Assembly (NCBI RefSeq): GCF_038397715.1 | Contig: NZ_CP151633.1 | Location: forward strand, 1,364,001-1,428,000 | Direction of reading: 5' to 3' | Source of the DNA: Microbacterium sp. LWO14-1.2 | GTDB lineage: Bacteria; Actinomycetota; Actinomycetes; Actinomycetales; Microbacteriaceae | Length of the DNA stretch: 64,000 bases | Shown here: one piece after another, positions 1 to 10,067 of the stretch | How the letters are laid out: each line of letters opens with the position of its first letter | Numbering within the stretch: the stretch's first letter is position 1 | Made by a program: the position numbers and the translations under genes | Notes under the pieces: model-generated | Databases searched by the model: none | Told to the model about the DNA's origin: nothing | The model's input: the letters and a program-made list of their open reading frames with translations, nothing else

Positions 1-917
1 ATGCGCATGCGGGCGCCCTTCGGCAGACCGTTCACGGTGAAGAGCGTGTCGCCGGCCTCGTCGCGCACGTTCTTGCGGAACGCCTGCAGCGGGCTCGGGT
101 AGTCGCGGATGTTGAAGGGCGGGATGATCACGTCACGGAACACGTGCCGCGGCTGCACCGGGGCGGCGATCGCACTCGTCGCGATGCCCGCGCCTCCGGC
201 GACCGCGAGCACGGCCACACCCGCGAGCAGCCGACGCAGCCGCATGTGCGCGGCCCGCGAGGGATCGACCTCGCTCACCGAGACGGCGGCGTTGTGCGGC
301 GCCCACAGCTGGCGGAGCGCGAGCCACGCGGTGGCGAGCACCGCGAACACGAGGCCCTGCAGCACGGGGAAGGCGGGCTCGGGCGTGCCGAGCGCGATCA
401 CCAGCATGAGCATGACGCCCGCGGGCAGCAGTGCCCAGGCGACCTGCGGCAGACGCAGCGCGAGCGACGCCGTCAGCACCGTGATGACGAGGGTCAGCAG
501 GAACGGCACGAGGAAGTGCCCGTCGGCGCCCGACACGGGGGCCACCGTGGTGAGGAGCTGCTTCCAGGCCGTGACGGTGCCGACCGCGAGCTTCTCCAGG
601 GTCTCCAGCGACGGGATGACGCCGAGGATCGCCGTGTGCGGCAGTGCGAGCGCGCCGCCGAACACGAAGTAGACGGCGACCGTGAGGCCGGCGACGATCA
701 GGATGCCCCAGCGCCGCCACGTCGCGACGGCGGCGATGGCGAGTCCGAGGAACAGGGCGCCGATCGCGGCCGGGAGGTACGACGGTCCGGCGAACGTGGG
801 CCAGAAACCCACGATCGACACCGCGATGAGCAGCGCGGAGGCGCTGAGATCGAGGATCCAGCGACGCACCGGCATCCCGGCGAAGTCCTTCGCGAGAGCG
901 GTCGACACGGCGGTCAT
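1..917 (-). CDS. Transglutaminase-like (TgpA/DUF3488 type) membrane protein, N-terminal part
   Basis: The reading frame starts at an ATG at 917 and runs off the left edge, so only about 305 N-terminal residues are visible. They begin MTAVSTALAKDFAGMPVRRW and contain about six hydrophobic segments (LLIAVSIVGFW, GILIVAGLTVAVYFVF, FLLTLVITVLTASLAL, WALLPAGVMLMLVIAL, GLVFAVLATAW, LLAGVAVLAVAGGAG). A soluble part then begins near residue 265. This is the usual N-terminus of TgpA-type proteins, which carry an external transglutaminase domain; that domain would lie outside the window and is not seen. The start overlaps the DUF58 stop (ATGA), so translation is probably coupled. The MoxR-DUF58-transglutaminase order is a recurrent actinobacterial cluster of unproven role, thought to act in envelope protein assembly or processing. 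Confidence 0.82.
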   Translation of the reverse strand, partial: MTAVSTALAKDFAGMPVRRWILDLSASALLIAVSIVGFWPTFAGPSYLPAAIGALFLGLAIAAVATWRRWGILIVAGLTVAVYFVFGGALALPHTAILGVIPSLETLEKLAVGTVTAWKQLLTTVAPVSGADGHFLVPFLLTLVITVLTASLALRLPQVAWALLPAGVMLMLVIALGTPEPAFPVLQGLVFAVLATAWLALRQLWAPHNAAVSVSEVDPSRAAHMRLRRLLAGVAVLAVAGGAGIATSAIAAPVQPRHVFRDVIIPPFNIRDYPSPLQAFRKNVRDEAGDTLFTVNGLPKGARMR

Positions 918-2176
918 GCGAGCACCTTCTGCAGTGCGAGGGGCACCTGTTCGAGAGCGCCGATCGTGACGACGTCGGCCTCGCCGATGCGACGGAGGGC
1001 GGGGGCGGTCACGCTGCGATCGGCGACCACCGCGAGCACCTTCGCGCCGAAGGGCAGGCGGGCGCACGCGACGCGCAGGTCATCGGTGTCGACCCGCGAA
1101 CCGCACACGAGCACCACGACGCTCGCGAGGGGCATGGTGCGCGACAGAACGCCGGCGAGCTGGTCGATGCCGCCGTCACGGGGCTTGGAGTACTCGACGC
1201 CCGAGAGCGAGTCGAGCAGCTGCTTGCCCGTGCCGGCGGCGAGCTCGCGCCCCTGCACGCGCACGTCGACGCGCTGCGAGTCGCGGATGGCGCGGAGCCC
1301 GATGGAGCCGGCCGCCGAGATCGCCAGCTCGAAGTCGTCGTCGGTGGCGTAGTCGCCGGCCGAGCGCGAGAGGCCGATCACGAAGTGCGAGCGGCGGGTC
1401 TCCTCGTACTGGCGGACCATCATCGTGCCGGTGCGCGCGGTCGAGCGCCAGTGCACGTGGCGCAGGTCGTCGCCCGGCTGATACTCGAGCAGGGCGTGGA
1501 ACGAGACGTCGTCGCGCGAGAGGTCGGCGGCCGGCAGGCCCTCGAGGTCGCGGAGGTAGCCGAGCGACTGGCCGTCGAACAGCACCGTGCGGGGGTGTAC
1601 GTACAGGTCGACGGGCTCGTCGCGACGGTGCGCGCGCTCGAACAGCCCGAGCGGATCGCCGCGCACGACGCTGACGGGGCCGACCTTCACGACCGCGCGC
1701 TTCTGCGTGGGGATCGCGAACAGCTCCTCCGCCTCCTCGCCGGGAGCGAGACGCTGGATGCCGAACTCGCCGCGCCCCGAGCCGACGGGCAGCACGACGC
1801 GGGAGGGCAGGATCGCCCTGGCGCCGCGGTTCGCGAGGGTGAGCGCGCCGACCGCGCGTTCACCGACGACCACGCGGGTGCGCGCGAGATCGAGCGAGAC
1901 GTCGTAGGCGGTGCGGCCGATGAGGAACAGCGCGCACAGCCCGACGGTGAGGGCGATCACGACGGCGGCGACGGTGAATTCCGCCCACCCCGCGATCTGA
2001 CCGAGGATCCAGAAGCCGACGGCGAGCGCCATCAGCACCCACGCCAGCGGCCGGATCGCGCTCGTCACGAGGCGGAGGCGGCTCAGGATGCGCGCGCCGA
2101 TGACCGCCGCGACGTCGCGCCAGCCGGCGTCGCGGTCGATCGGCGCGGTCGCAGCCGGGAGGGCCTCCGTCGTCAT
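914..2176 (-). CDS. DUF58 domain protein
   Basis: A 420-residue protein starting MTTEALPAATAPIDRDAGWR. Two adjacent membrane segments lie near residues 45-85 (LAWVLMALAVGFWILG and FTVAAVVIALTVGLCALFLI). The typical DUF58 core follows in the second half, with the family stretch LEYQPGDDLRHVHWRSTART and then MMVRQYEE; DUF58 proteins have a VWA-like fold. The start at 2176 was preferred over an upstream in-frame one because it forms an ATGA overlap with the MoxR stop, and the 61 residues further upstream are just a shadow of the moxR coding sequence. DUF58 proteins usually work with a MoxR AAA+ ATPase. The gene sits second in a tight moxR-DUF58-transglutaminase operon. Confidence 0.9.
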   Translation of the reverse strand: MTTEALPAATAPIDRDAGWRDVAAVIGARILSRLRLVTSAIRPLAWVLMALAVGFWILGQIAGWAEFTVAAVVIALTVGLCALFLIGRTAYDVSLDLARTRVVVGERAVGALTLANRGARAILPSRVVLPVGSGRGEFGIQRLAPGEEAEELFAIPTQKRAVVKVGPVSVVRGDPLGLFERAHRRDEPVDLYVHPRTVLFDGQSLGYLRDLEGLPAADLSRDDVSFHALLEYQPGDDLRHVHWRSTARTGTMMVRQYEETRRSHFVIGLSRSAGDYATDDDFELAISAAGSIGLRAIRDSQRVDVRVQGRELAAGTGKQLLDSLSGVEYSKPRDGGIDQLAGVLSRTMPLASVVVLVCGSRVDTDDLRVACARLPFGAKVLAVVADRSVTAPALRRIGEADVVTIGALEQVPLALQKVLA

Positions 2177-3147
2177 CAGGCCGCCGCTCGAGCCTGCGGT
2201 GCCGCGACGGCATCCAGGACGCGCGCGATGACCGTGTCGCTGGAGGTTCCGGCGAACTCCGCCTCGGCATCCAGCAGCAGGCGGTGCTGCCACACGGGGC
2301 GGGCGAGCGCCTTGATGTCGTCGGGGAGCACGAAGTGCCGACCCTGCGATGCGGCCCACACCTTCGCGATGCGGATCATGGCGATCGCGCCTCGCACCGA
2401 GACGCCGAGTCGGATCGCGGAGTCCTCACGGGTCGCCTCGGCGATCTCGGCCACGTACCGCAGCACGGCGGGCTCGACGTGCACCGAGGCGCCGAGGTCG
2501 GCCATGTCGGCGACGGCGCTCGTCGTGATGATCGCCGAGAGGCCGGCGGACGGGTTGCGGTCGGAGGCACCGGCGAGGATGCTCTCGGTCACCGCGATGT
2601 CGGGGTACCCGATCGACGTCTTGATCAGGAACCGGTCGAGCTGCGCCTCGGGGAGCTTGTAGGTTCCCGCCTGCTCGATGGGGTTCTGCGTCGCGATCAC
2701 GAGGAACGGACGGCCGGTCTCGTGCGTGACGCCGTCGACCGTGACCCGCGACTCCTCCATGACCTCGAGAAGGGCGGACTGCGTCTTCGGCGAGGCGCGG
2801 TTGATCTCGTCGGCGAGCACGATCGACGCGAAGATCGGGCCCTTGTGAAACTCGAACCGGTGCTGCTGCTGGTCGTAGATCGTGACGCCGGTGACGTCGG
2901 ACGGCAGCAGGTCGGGCGTGAACTGGATGCGGGTGCTCGTGCCCTGCACGGTCGCGGCGAGTGCCTTCGCGAGGCTGGTCTTGCCCGTGCCCGGTGCGTC
3001 TTCGAGGAGCACGTGGCCCTCGGCGAGCATGGACGCGAGCACGAGGCTGACGATCTCGCGCTTGCCCTGCACGGCGCGGTCGACGTTGTCGACGAGGCGC
3101 TGGAAGGTGCCCTGGAACCAGGCGGCCTGTTCGGGGGTCATGGTCAT
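2176..3147 (-). CDS. MoxR family AAA+ ATPase
   Basis: A 323-residue AAA+ ATPase of the MoxR group, thought to act as a chaperone for VWA-type partner proteins. A Walker A sequence (EDAPGTGKTSLAKAL) lies near residue 50 and a Walker B (VLADEINRASPKTQ) near residue 115. The sensor stretch VIATQNPIEQAGTYKLPEAQ follows, and then the typical MoxR C-terminal lid with SVRGAIAMIRIAKVWA. The length is normal for the family. Two ATGs two codons apart (3147 and 3141) are possible starts; a GAGGA lies 12 bases upstream of the first. The stop overlaps the DUF58 start. It follows the giant surface protein by 60 bases on the same strand and is probably co-transcribed with it. Confidence 0.93.
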   Translation of the reverse strand: MTMTPEQAAWFQGTFQRLVDNVDRAVQGKREIVSLVLASMLAEGHVLLEDAPGTGKTSLAKALAATVQGTSTRIQFTPDLLPSDVTGVTIYDQQQHRFEFHKGPIFASIVLADEINRASPKTQSALLEVMEESRVTVDGVTHETGRPFLVIATQNPIEQAGTYKLPEAQLDRFLIKTSIGYPDIAVTESILAGASDRNPSAGLSAIITTSAVADMADLGASVHVEPAVLRYVAEIAEATREDSAIRLGVSVRGAIAMIRIAKVWAASQGRHFVLPDDIKALARPVWQHRLLLDAEAEFAGTSSDTVIARVLDAVAAPQARAAA

Positions 3148-3207
3148 GAGAGTGTCGGTTCCTCGTTCTGTGAAGGGGCGTGCGGCGCGACGCGGTGGCG
3201 GGTCGTG

Positions 3208-6200
3208 CTAGTACCAGTTGATGGCATCGGCGTACCGGTTGAGCTCGACGATGTAGACGCGCATGGAGCGGCCGGGGTTTCCGTAGAAGCATCCGAGCTG
3301 CACCGTGCCGTTCTCGGGCACGTACCGCGCCGAGTTCCCGAACTGGCCGCCGTCATCGCACCGCAGCGTGTAGTTGCCTGGGCTCCGGAAGTTCTGCACC
3401 GTGAGGGTGACGTACGCGCACGAGGAGTGCGTGCACTCACCCGGCCAGTTGCCGGATGCTCCCTTGCCGGTCTTGAGGACTTCGGCCGGGCGGTTGTTCG
3501 TCCGTGCGGAGTCGGATGCCTCCGGAGACCAGCCGCCCTCGGCGGCATGGGCCCGCACCTTGATGCTGTGCGTCTCCTCGTAGCCGTTGCCGACGGTCTG
3601 CGACCCGTTGATCGCGACGTTCTGCCAGCCGCCGCCGTCGATGCTGATCTGCACCTGGTCGATCGACCGTCCGTTGTCGGAGTTCCTCGCGTCCCACGAC
3701 AGCCGCACCGACTGGCCGAGGTTCTCGGCCTTCGCCACGGGCGCCTTGGGCTGCCCGAACGGGATCACCCTCGCGACGTTCGATGCCGCACCGGCATACG
3801 AGGTGCCGTCGACGGTCGAGACCGCGCGGATCTGCAGGTTATAGGTCTGGCCGTTCGTCAGGCCGCCGATCGAGTTGCCGTTCAGTGCCTGCCAGCTGCC
3901 GCCGCCGTTGAACGTGTACTGGTAGGTGAGCTCGCTCGACTTGGCACCGTTGCGGGCACCCTCGTTGTACGAGATGTTGATGATCGATCGGTCGGCCGCC
4001 TGGCCGCTCAGGCTCGTCGGCGCGCCCGGCGCGTTGACGCCGCGGCGAGGCGCCGACAGGTCGGACCACTCGCCCCAGCCCGCCTTGTTCTGCGCGCGGA
4101 TGCGGTAGGTGTACGGCGTCTCCGACGTCGGCACCTTGACGGCCTGCGAGGTCGCCCCCGCGCCGGGGGTGAGCGTGTTGACGACCGTGCCGCCGTTGCG
4201 CACCTCGAGCTGGTAGCTGGCGATGGCATCGCCGTTCGAGTTCGGCGCGCCCCAGTTGACCTGCATCTGCGCCTCGGTGCCGACCGACGCGAGCTGCGTC
4301 GTCGTGGGCGCGGCGGGCTTCAGCGGCGGTCCCGCCGGAACCTCGGACGCCGACCAGTTGCTCCAGCTCGACGGATCCGGCGCCTTGTTGTGCGCCTGCA
4401 CGCGCACCTGGTAGTTGCCGCCGTTCTCGAGGCCTTCCCAGGTGAGCGAGTTGCCCGTGACCTGCTTCTGCGCGACGCCCGAAGGCGGGGCGGGCGAGAT
4501 CTCGAGCGTGTAGCTCTCGACCGGCGAACCCGGGGTAGACGGGGTCGTCCAACTGACGGCGAGCGACTTGTCGCCGAACTTCAGTGTGGGCGGGTTCGGG
4601 GTGTCGGGGCGCGCGTCGGGGCGGGCGACGGCCGACGTGCCCGAGGGCTTGCCCTCGCCGACGCGGTTCGTCGCGGTGACCTGGAACGTGTACTCGACGT
4701 TGTTGGTGAGGCCGTCGAGCGTGCAGGTGGTCGAGCGGCACTCCTTCGTGTAGGCGCCGCCGCTCACCGCCTTCACGGTGTACTTGGTGATCTCCGCGCC
4801 GTTGTTCGACGGGGCGCCGTACGAGACGACGACCGTGCGGTCCTGCACGCTCGTGACGATCGGAGCGCCCGGCGCCTCCGGCACGCCCTGCACGGTGACG
4901 ATGACCTGTCCGTTGACCTCGCGGTCGGCGTCTTCCGTCGCATCCTGGATCCGGTACCGCACGACGAGCGTGCCCACGAAGGTCGCCGCCGGCGTGACCG
5001 TCAGCTGGTCGCCCTTCTGCGAGACGCTGCCCATACCGGCTTCGACCACGGCCGAGACGACCTTGAGCGGCGTCTCCGGGAAGGGGTTGAAGTCGTTCGC
5101 GAGCACGTCGACCGTGACCGGCTTGCCCTGGTCGGCCTCCGACACCGTGTCGGTGTTGGCCGCGGGCATGGCTCGGGTGGATGCCGCGACGAGCACCGTC
5201 ACGGTGCCTTCGACGGGTTCCGTCTGCCCATCCGTGACCCGGACCTTGAGGGTGAGGGCGGTGCCCTTCTTCGCGCTCGACGACGCCTGCACGAGCAGCT
5301 GCGTGCCGTCGACCTTCGCTGACACGCCCTTGCCGTCGCCGCCGACGAAGGTGTACTTGTGCTTGCCCTGATCCTCGGGGTCCGGATCGGTGGTGAGCGC
5401 GGCGAGGTCGAGGGCCGTCGCGTCCTCGCCGGGGGCGACCTGCATCTGGCTGTTCACGAACACCGGCTGCTGATTGTCGGGCGGGAGGACGTCGATCGGG
5501 ATCGTCAGCGTCGCCTTGCGACCCTCGGGGTCGTCGGGTCCGTCACCGTCGGTGACCTCGAAGGTGATGGCGTCCGGACCGAAGTAGCCCGCGGCCGAGG
5601 TGTAGACGAGGGCCGTCTCGTCCTTGACGAGATCCGAGCCGTCGGCGTGCACCGCGCTGACCTTGGCGTGCTCGGTGATGCGGGCGGTCCCGCCGCCGGC
5701 GACCGTCACGTACTCGGAGAGCGGGAGCGCCTTCGTCTCGCCGCTGATGACCTCGACGGGCTTCGTGAGGTCGACGGTCGGGCGCAAGCCGGACTCCGCG
5801 GAGACGAAGATGAACGCGGAGGCCTCGAGACCGTCGCGGTCGGTGAGCGTGTAGCGGATGAGCTGCTGCTCCTCCTGCACCGTCACTTGCACCAGACCGT
5901 TATCGAGCTGGGTGGCGCCCGCACCGAGGGTGACGTCGAGAGCGTCGGTCGTGCCGTCGGGGTCCTCGTCGTTCTTGAGGATGTCGATCTCGGCGGTGAG
6001 CGTGTCGTCCTTGAGGTCTTCGGGACGCACGCGGTCGTCGCGGGCGATCGGGGCCTGCAGAGGCACGTCCTCGTCGACGGTGATCTGCAGCACGGCCGAC
6101 GCTGTCGCGCCGCGCGAGTCGCGGATCGTGTACTGCAGCGACGTCTCGAGAGAGCGGTTCGGCGCCTGCACGAGAACGCGGTCACCGGAGACCCGCGCCG

Positions 6201-9200
6201 AGAGGCCGTCGATCTTGGGGACCTCGAGCCCGCCGTTCTTCTCGCTGACAAGGGTGATCTTGTCGCCCTCGGGGTCGGAGTCGTTGGCGAGCACCGGTAC
6301 GGCGATCTCGCGGCCGGGGCGCACGACGACGGCATCCTTCACCGCGTACGGTGCCTGGTTGACGTCTTCGGCGGGGGCGATGCCGACACGGATGGTGGCG
6401 ACGCCTTCCTTGCCCAGGCGGTCGCGCACGCGGTACTTGAAGGTGTCGACGCCCGCGGAGCCGTCGAAGGCCTCGTAGGTGAAGTAGTTCGCGCCCGTCT
6501 CGACGATGCGTCCCTTGGCGGGGCTCGAGGTGATGTCGAGGAGTTCGACGGAGTCTCCGTCGGCGTCGATGCCGTCGAGCGGCACCGCGATGCTGACCTC
6601 GGTGCCGGCGAGCGCGCGGGCCACGATGTCCTGCGGACGCGGGGCGGCGTTGGTCTCCTCGTCGATCGGGAGGATCTGGATGGTGACGAGCGCGGCGGCC
6701 TTCTGCTGTCGCGAGTCGACGGCCTCGTACGTGAGGTAGACGGTCTTCGCCTCGGGGCCCGCCTTGAAGCGCACGGTGTCCTGAGAGACGAATGCCTCGC
6801 CGTCCTCCGGGTCGGGCGACTCGATCAGCTCGGGCGACACGTGCATGACGTCGTCGTTCGGGTGGGTGTCGTTGTCGAGCACGGGGATCGAGACCACGTC
6901 GCCGGCCCGCACGTACGCGGTGTCGGGGTTCGCGACCGGTTGCAGGATCTCGTCGGGCGCGGGGATCGGGATCACGACGACCTCGCCCTCCGCGGACTTC
7001 GAGCCGTTGGAGATGCGGTACTTGACGCGCACCTGGTCGGTTAGCGCGCCCTGGTCGGTGATGCGCAGCGTCTCGTGGTTGATGACCGACACCGAGATGC
7101 CGGAGCTCGGCTCGACGGAGACGGACTGCACGACGAGGATGCCCCCGGCCGGGTCCATGTCGTTCGCGAGGACGCCGACGAGCACGTCGCCGCCGCTCGG
7201 CAGGAGCGCGACGTCGCGCACCGCGATCGGCGGCAGGTCATTGTCGCTCTCGTCCTGCACGTCGACGCGGACGAGCCCTTGCGCGTTCTTCGGACCGGCG
7301 GTCGCGAGGTACTGCACGTAGTAGGTGCCGGGTGCGGCGGCCGAGAACGTGAAGGTCTTGTTGGGGTAGTCGGGCAGGATCGTCGCGCCGGGCGACTCGT
7401 CGACGCGGCCGAGGCGTAGCGGCTCGCGGCCGGAGCTCGTGTCGTTCGCGAGGGGGGCGACGGTGACCTGCTCGCCGACGCGGGTGACGACGTGGTCGGC
7501 GTTCGTCTTCGGGTCGGTGGAGCCCTCCGGGCGCACGTCGAGCGAGATCGTGCCGACGTAGGTCTCGCCGAATCCGTCGGCGACCGTGACCTGCACTTCC
7601 TTCCGGCCCTGCAGGCTCGCGGTGGCCTTGTATGTGATCTGGCCGTCGGTGGTGAAGTCGACCTCGTCGCCGGGCGCGGGCTCGACGCCCTTGAGGTAGA
7701 TGTCGTCGCCGTCGGGGTCGATGAAGTCGGGGAGGATGTTGTACGACACCGTTCCGCCGGATTCGACGACGAGCGACGTCTTGCGCTTCGGGGTCGGGGC
7801 GGCGTTCTGGTCCCAGGGGTGCACCGTGAGCGTGACGTTCGCGGTGTCCTTGCCGTTGCGGCCGTCGTTCGCCTCGTAGACGAAGGTCGTCGACCCGGTC
7901 GCCTCTTCGTCGACGGCGATCTGCAGCGATCCCCCGTTCTGGACGGGCTGCACGGTGCCGAGCGAGGGCTGGGCCTCGGCGAGGGTCGCGACGAGCACGT
8001 CGCCGTCGGGGTCGTTGTCGTTGTCGAGCACCGGGAGCAGCGTGGTCGCGCCGGGACGGACGCCGAACTCGTCGTCTTCCGCGACGGGAGGGGTGTTCTC
8101 CTCCTTGCGGTCGGGGAGGGTCGTCTCGACCGTCTCCTCGGTGGTGTTGTCCTCATCCTGCGTCTCCCCCTCGGGCGGGGTGAGGTCGTTCCAGTTGTCG
8201 ACGCGCTGCAGGGATTCGTTGGCCATCCACGCGGCGCCGCCCACGGCGTCGTTGAGGATGATGACATCGCGGTTCACACGGAAGGTGAGGCTCTTCGACT
8301 GCTCGGCGCCCTCGATGCGCTCGTTGACGTCGTTGCCGTCGCCGGGGCATTCGCGGAGGAAGCGCGCGGAGCCGGCCCAGGCGGCGTACGTGCAGCCGCG
8401 CAGCGAGATGGGCGCCGCGGGGGTGCCGCTGCCGCCCACGTCGGTGACGACGGGCTCGCTGCCGTCGAGGGGGACGCTGACGAGTGCGGACTTCGTCGCG
8501 AGCGCCACGGCCGTGGTCTCGGCGGAGGCCGGCTGCAGCACGGCATCCGCGGCGTCGGCGACCTCGGTGCGGAAGCCTCCGGGGGTGGTGACGACGCCTG
8601 CGGCCGTGTCGAGCACGACGGGGGTGCGTCCGACGGCGGTGATGCGCGGCGCTCCGGTGTCGTCGATCTCGCCGACCGATGCCGTGGACGGGTCGAGCGG
8701 CTCGCCCTCGTTGTCGACGGGGATGGTGACGACCTCGCCGCGGTCGGCGGAGAGTCCGAAGACGGTGCCGTCTTCGGCGACGGCGACGTCGGCGTTGGCT
8801 CCGAGCTTGGCGGCGGGTTCGGCGCCGTCCATTTTGAACGTCGGGATGCCCTTGACGGGGACGACGAACAGGTTTCCGGACTTCTTGTCGAGGATCGCGG
8901 TGGTCTGGTGGCCGAGCGCGACCTTTGCGGAGGACGGGATGCGGGCGGAGTCACCGAGGGAGACGCGGGCGGGGTCGACGGCTGTGACGGTGGCGGCGCT
9001 CTCGTCGACGACGAGGATCGTCGTCTCGTCCTGCAGGATGTCGAAGTTCTCGCCGGTGGTGCGGAGTCCGCCGTCGAGGACGGTGGACTCGTGGTTGAAG
9101 TGGCCGACGAGGAGGCTCGACGCCTTGGTGATCCAGACGCCGCCGTCATTGAGGTCGACCTTCGTGGTCGGGAAGCCCTGATAGTTGATCGCCATCGTGG

Positions 9201-9282
9201 TGAGGGCGATCACACCCACCGTCACACCGGCGGCGGACGCCAGTGTCTTCGGTCGTGCCCGCATCCACGACAACGCCTTCAT
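3208..9282 (-). CDS. Giant surface protein with cadherin-like and FN3 repeats
   Basis: A 2024-residue protein with one N-terminal membrane segment (about residues 15-33, LASAAGVTVGVIALTTMAIN), so it probably stays tethered with the bulk outside. Residues about 45-350 look like a degenerate beta-propeller (repeated short strands such as TAVDPARVSLGDSARI). A short acidic linker follows (DEDNTTEETVETTLPDRKEE). Next come at least eight ~95-residue cadherin/VCBS-like modules marked by NDxDPxGD motifs (LDNDNDPDGDVL, LANDMDPAGG, LDNDTHPNDD, LANDSDPEGDK, LKNDEDPDGTTD, LANDFNPF). From about residue 1420 there are five or so fibronectin type III modules, then a Cys-containing tail ending RYADAINWY. It lies upstream of moxR-DUF58-transglutaminase on the same strand, which suggests that those genes assemble or process it. 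The acidic NDxD loops suggest calcium binding (inferred). No ligand is evident. Confidence 0.88.
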   Translation of the reverse strand: MKALSWMRARPKTLASAAGVTVGVIALTTMAINYQGFPTTKVDLNDGGVWITKASSLLVGHFNHESTVLDGGLRTTGENFDILQDETTILVVDESAATVTAVDPARVSLGDSARIPSSAKVALGHQTTAILDKKSGNLFVVPVKGIPTFKMDGAEPAAKLGANADVAVAEDGTVFGLSADRGEVVTIPVDNEGEPLDPSTASVGEIDDTGAPRITAVGRTPVVLDTAAGVVTTPGGFRTEVADAADAVLQPASAETTAVALATKSALVSVPLDGSEPVVTDVGGSGTPAAPISLRGCTYAAWAGSARFLRECPGDGNDVNERIEGAEQSKSLTFRVNRDVIILNDAVGGAAWMANESLQRVDNWNDLTPPEGETQDEDNTTEETVETTLPDRKEENTPPVAEDDEFGVRPGATTLLPVLDNDNDPDGDVLVATLAEAQPSLGTVQPVQNGGSLQIAVDEEATGSTTFVYEANDGRNGKDTANVTLTVHPWDQNAAPTPKRKTSLVVESGGTVSYNILPDFIDPDGDDIYLKGVEPAPGDEVDFTTDGQITYKATASLQGRKEVQVTVADGFGETYVGTISLDVRPEGSTDPKTNADHVVTRVGEQVTVAPLANDTSSGREPLRLGRVDESPGATILPDYPNKTFTFSAAAPGTYYVQYLATAGPKNAQGLVRVDVQDESDNDLPPIAVRDVALLPSGGDVLVGVLANDMDPAGGILVVQSVSVEPSSGISVSVINHETLRITDQGALTDQVRVKYRISNGSKSAEGEVVVIPIPAPDEILQPVANPDTAYVRAGDVVSIPVLDNDTHPNDDVMHVSPELIESPDPEDGEAFVSQDTVRFKAGPEAKTVYLTYEAVDSRQQKAAALVTIQILPIDEETNAAPRPQDIVARALAGTEVSIAVPLDGIDADGDSVELLDITSSPAKGRIVETGANYFTYEAFDGSAGVDTFKYRVRDRLGKEGVATIRVGIAPAEDVNQAPYAVKDAVVVRPGREIAVPVLANDSDPEGDKITLVSEKNGGLEVPKIDGLSARVSGDRVLVQAPNRSLETSLQYTIRDSRGATASAVLQITVDEDVPLQAPIARDDRVRPEDLKDDTLTAEIDILKNDEDPDGTTDALDVTLGAGATQLDNGLVQVTVQEEQQLIRYTLTDRDGLEASAFIFVSAESGLRPTVDLTKPVEVISGETKALPLSEYVTVAGGGTARITEHAKVSAVHADGSDLVKDETALVYTSAAGYFGPDAITFEVTDGDGPDDPEGRKATLTIPIDVLPPDNQQPVFVNSQMQVAPGEDATALDLAALTTDPDPEDQGKHKYTFVGGDGKGVSAKVDGTQLLVQASSSAKKGTALTLKVRVTDGQTEPVEGTVTVLVAASTRAMPAANTDTVSEADQGKPVTVDVLANDFNPFPETPLKVVSAVVEAGMGSVSQKGDQLTVTPAATFVGTLVVRYRIQDATEDADREVNGQVIVTVQGVPEAPGAPIVTSVQDRTVVVSYGAPSNNGAEITKYTVKAVSGGAYTKECRSTTCTLDGLTNNVEYTFQVTATNRVGEGKPSGTSAVARPDARPDTPNPPTLKFGDKSLAVSWTTPSTPGSPVESYTLEISPAPPSGVAQKQVTGNSLTWEGLENGGNYQVRVQAHNKAPDPSSWSNWSASEVPAGPPLKPAAPTTTQLASVGTEAQMQVNWGAPNSNGDAIASYQLEVRNGGTVVNTLTPGAGATSQAVKVPTSETPYTYRIRAQNKAGWGEWSDLSAPRRGVNAPGAPTSLSGQAADRSIINISYNEGARNGAKSSELTYQYTFNGGGSWQALNGNSIGGLTNGQTYNLQIRAVSTVDGTSYAGAASNVARVIPFGQPKAPVAKAENLGQSVRLSWDARNSDNGRSIDQVQISIDGGGWQNVAINGSQTVGNGYEETHSIKVRAHAAEGGWSPEASDSARTNNRPAEVLKTGKGASGNWPGECTHSSCAYVTLTVQNFRSPGNYTLRCDDGGQFGNSARYVPENGTVQLGCFYGNPGRSMRVYIVELNRYADAINWY

Positions 9283-9422
9283 ACCCGGTTCCCCCCAGGG
9301 TCTCGTCGTTCAAGACTCTCCCGATCGCGCACACGGCGGCGCACGATACACCCGATTATCCTAACCGGCCGGAATACCGCGCACGATGGGGAGAACTGCC
9401 CGAATTCCTGGGCAGGGTGGTT

Positions 9423-10004
9423 TCACTGCGGTGGTGCGGCTCTCCAGCATCCTTCGATGTGGTCGTCGACCATGCCTGCGGACTGCATGAGGGCGTACAT
9501 CGTGGTGGCGCCGACGAAGCGGAATCCGCGGCGTCGGAGCTCCTTGCTGAGGGCGGTGGATTCGGGAGTGACGGCGGGGACGTCGGCGAAGCTCGCCGGG
9601 CGGATGCCGGTGGCGGGCGGTGCGAACGACCACATGAGTTCGTCGAGTTCGCCGTCGGCCATGGTGCGGACGATGCGGGCGTTGCCGATGGTCGCCTCGA
9701 TCTTGGCCCGGTTGCGGATGATGCCCGCGTCGCCCATGAGGCGCTCGACGTCGGCCTCGGCGAATGCTGCGACCGCGTCGGGGTCGAATCCGGCGAACAC
9801 CTCGCGGAAGCGCGGGCGCTTGCGGAGGATCGTGATCCACGACAGCCCCGCCTGGAAGCCTTCGAGCGCCATCTTCTCGAACAGCGCGCGGTTGCCGTGC
9901 AGCGGGGTGCCCCACTCCTCGTCGTGGTAGCGGCGGTACTCGGCGTCGTCGCCGACCCAGGCGCAGCGCGCGCGTTCGTCGGGACCGATGAGGAGGGAAG
10001 GCAT
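9423..10004 (-). CDS. tag: DNA-3-methyladenine glycosylase I
   Basis: A 193-residue base-excision repair glycosylase that removes 3-methyladenine from alkylated DNA. The N-terminus RARCAWVGDDAEYRRYHDEE carries the first Cys of the Tag zinc site and the conserved HDEEWG. It is followed by LFEKMALEGFQAGLSW, the standard Tag helix containing the catalytic-region Glu, and by a C-terminal VDDHIEGCW with the His and Cys that complete the zinc snap. The length is standard. The gene is transcribed alone, 141 bases downstream of the giant surface gene's start and 64 bases after the DUF222-HNH gene. Confidence 0.95.
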   Translation of the reverse strand: MPSLLIGPDERARCAWVGDDAEYRRYHDEEWGTPLHGNRALFEKMALEGFQAGLSWITILRKRPRFREVFAGFDPDAVAAFAEADVERLMGDAGIIRNRAKIEATIGNARIVRTMADGELDELMWSFAPPATGIRPASFADVPAVTPESTALSKELRRRGFRFVGATTMYALMQSAGMVDDHIEGCWRAAPPQ

Positions 10005-10067
10005 GGGTCGACCGTATCGCCCGCCACGGACGTCGAGATCGTGCAGCCTCAGCGCAGTGCCCGCGCA

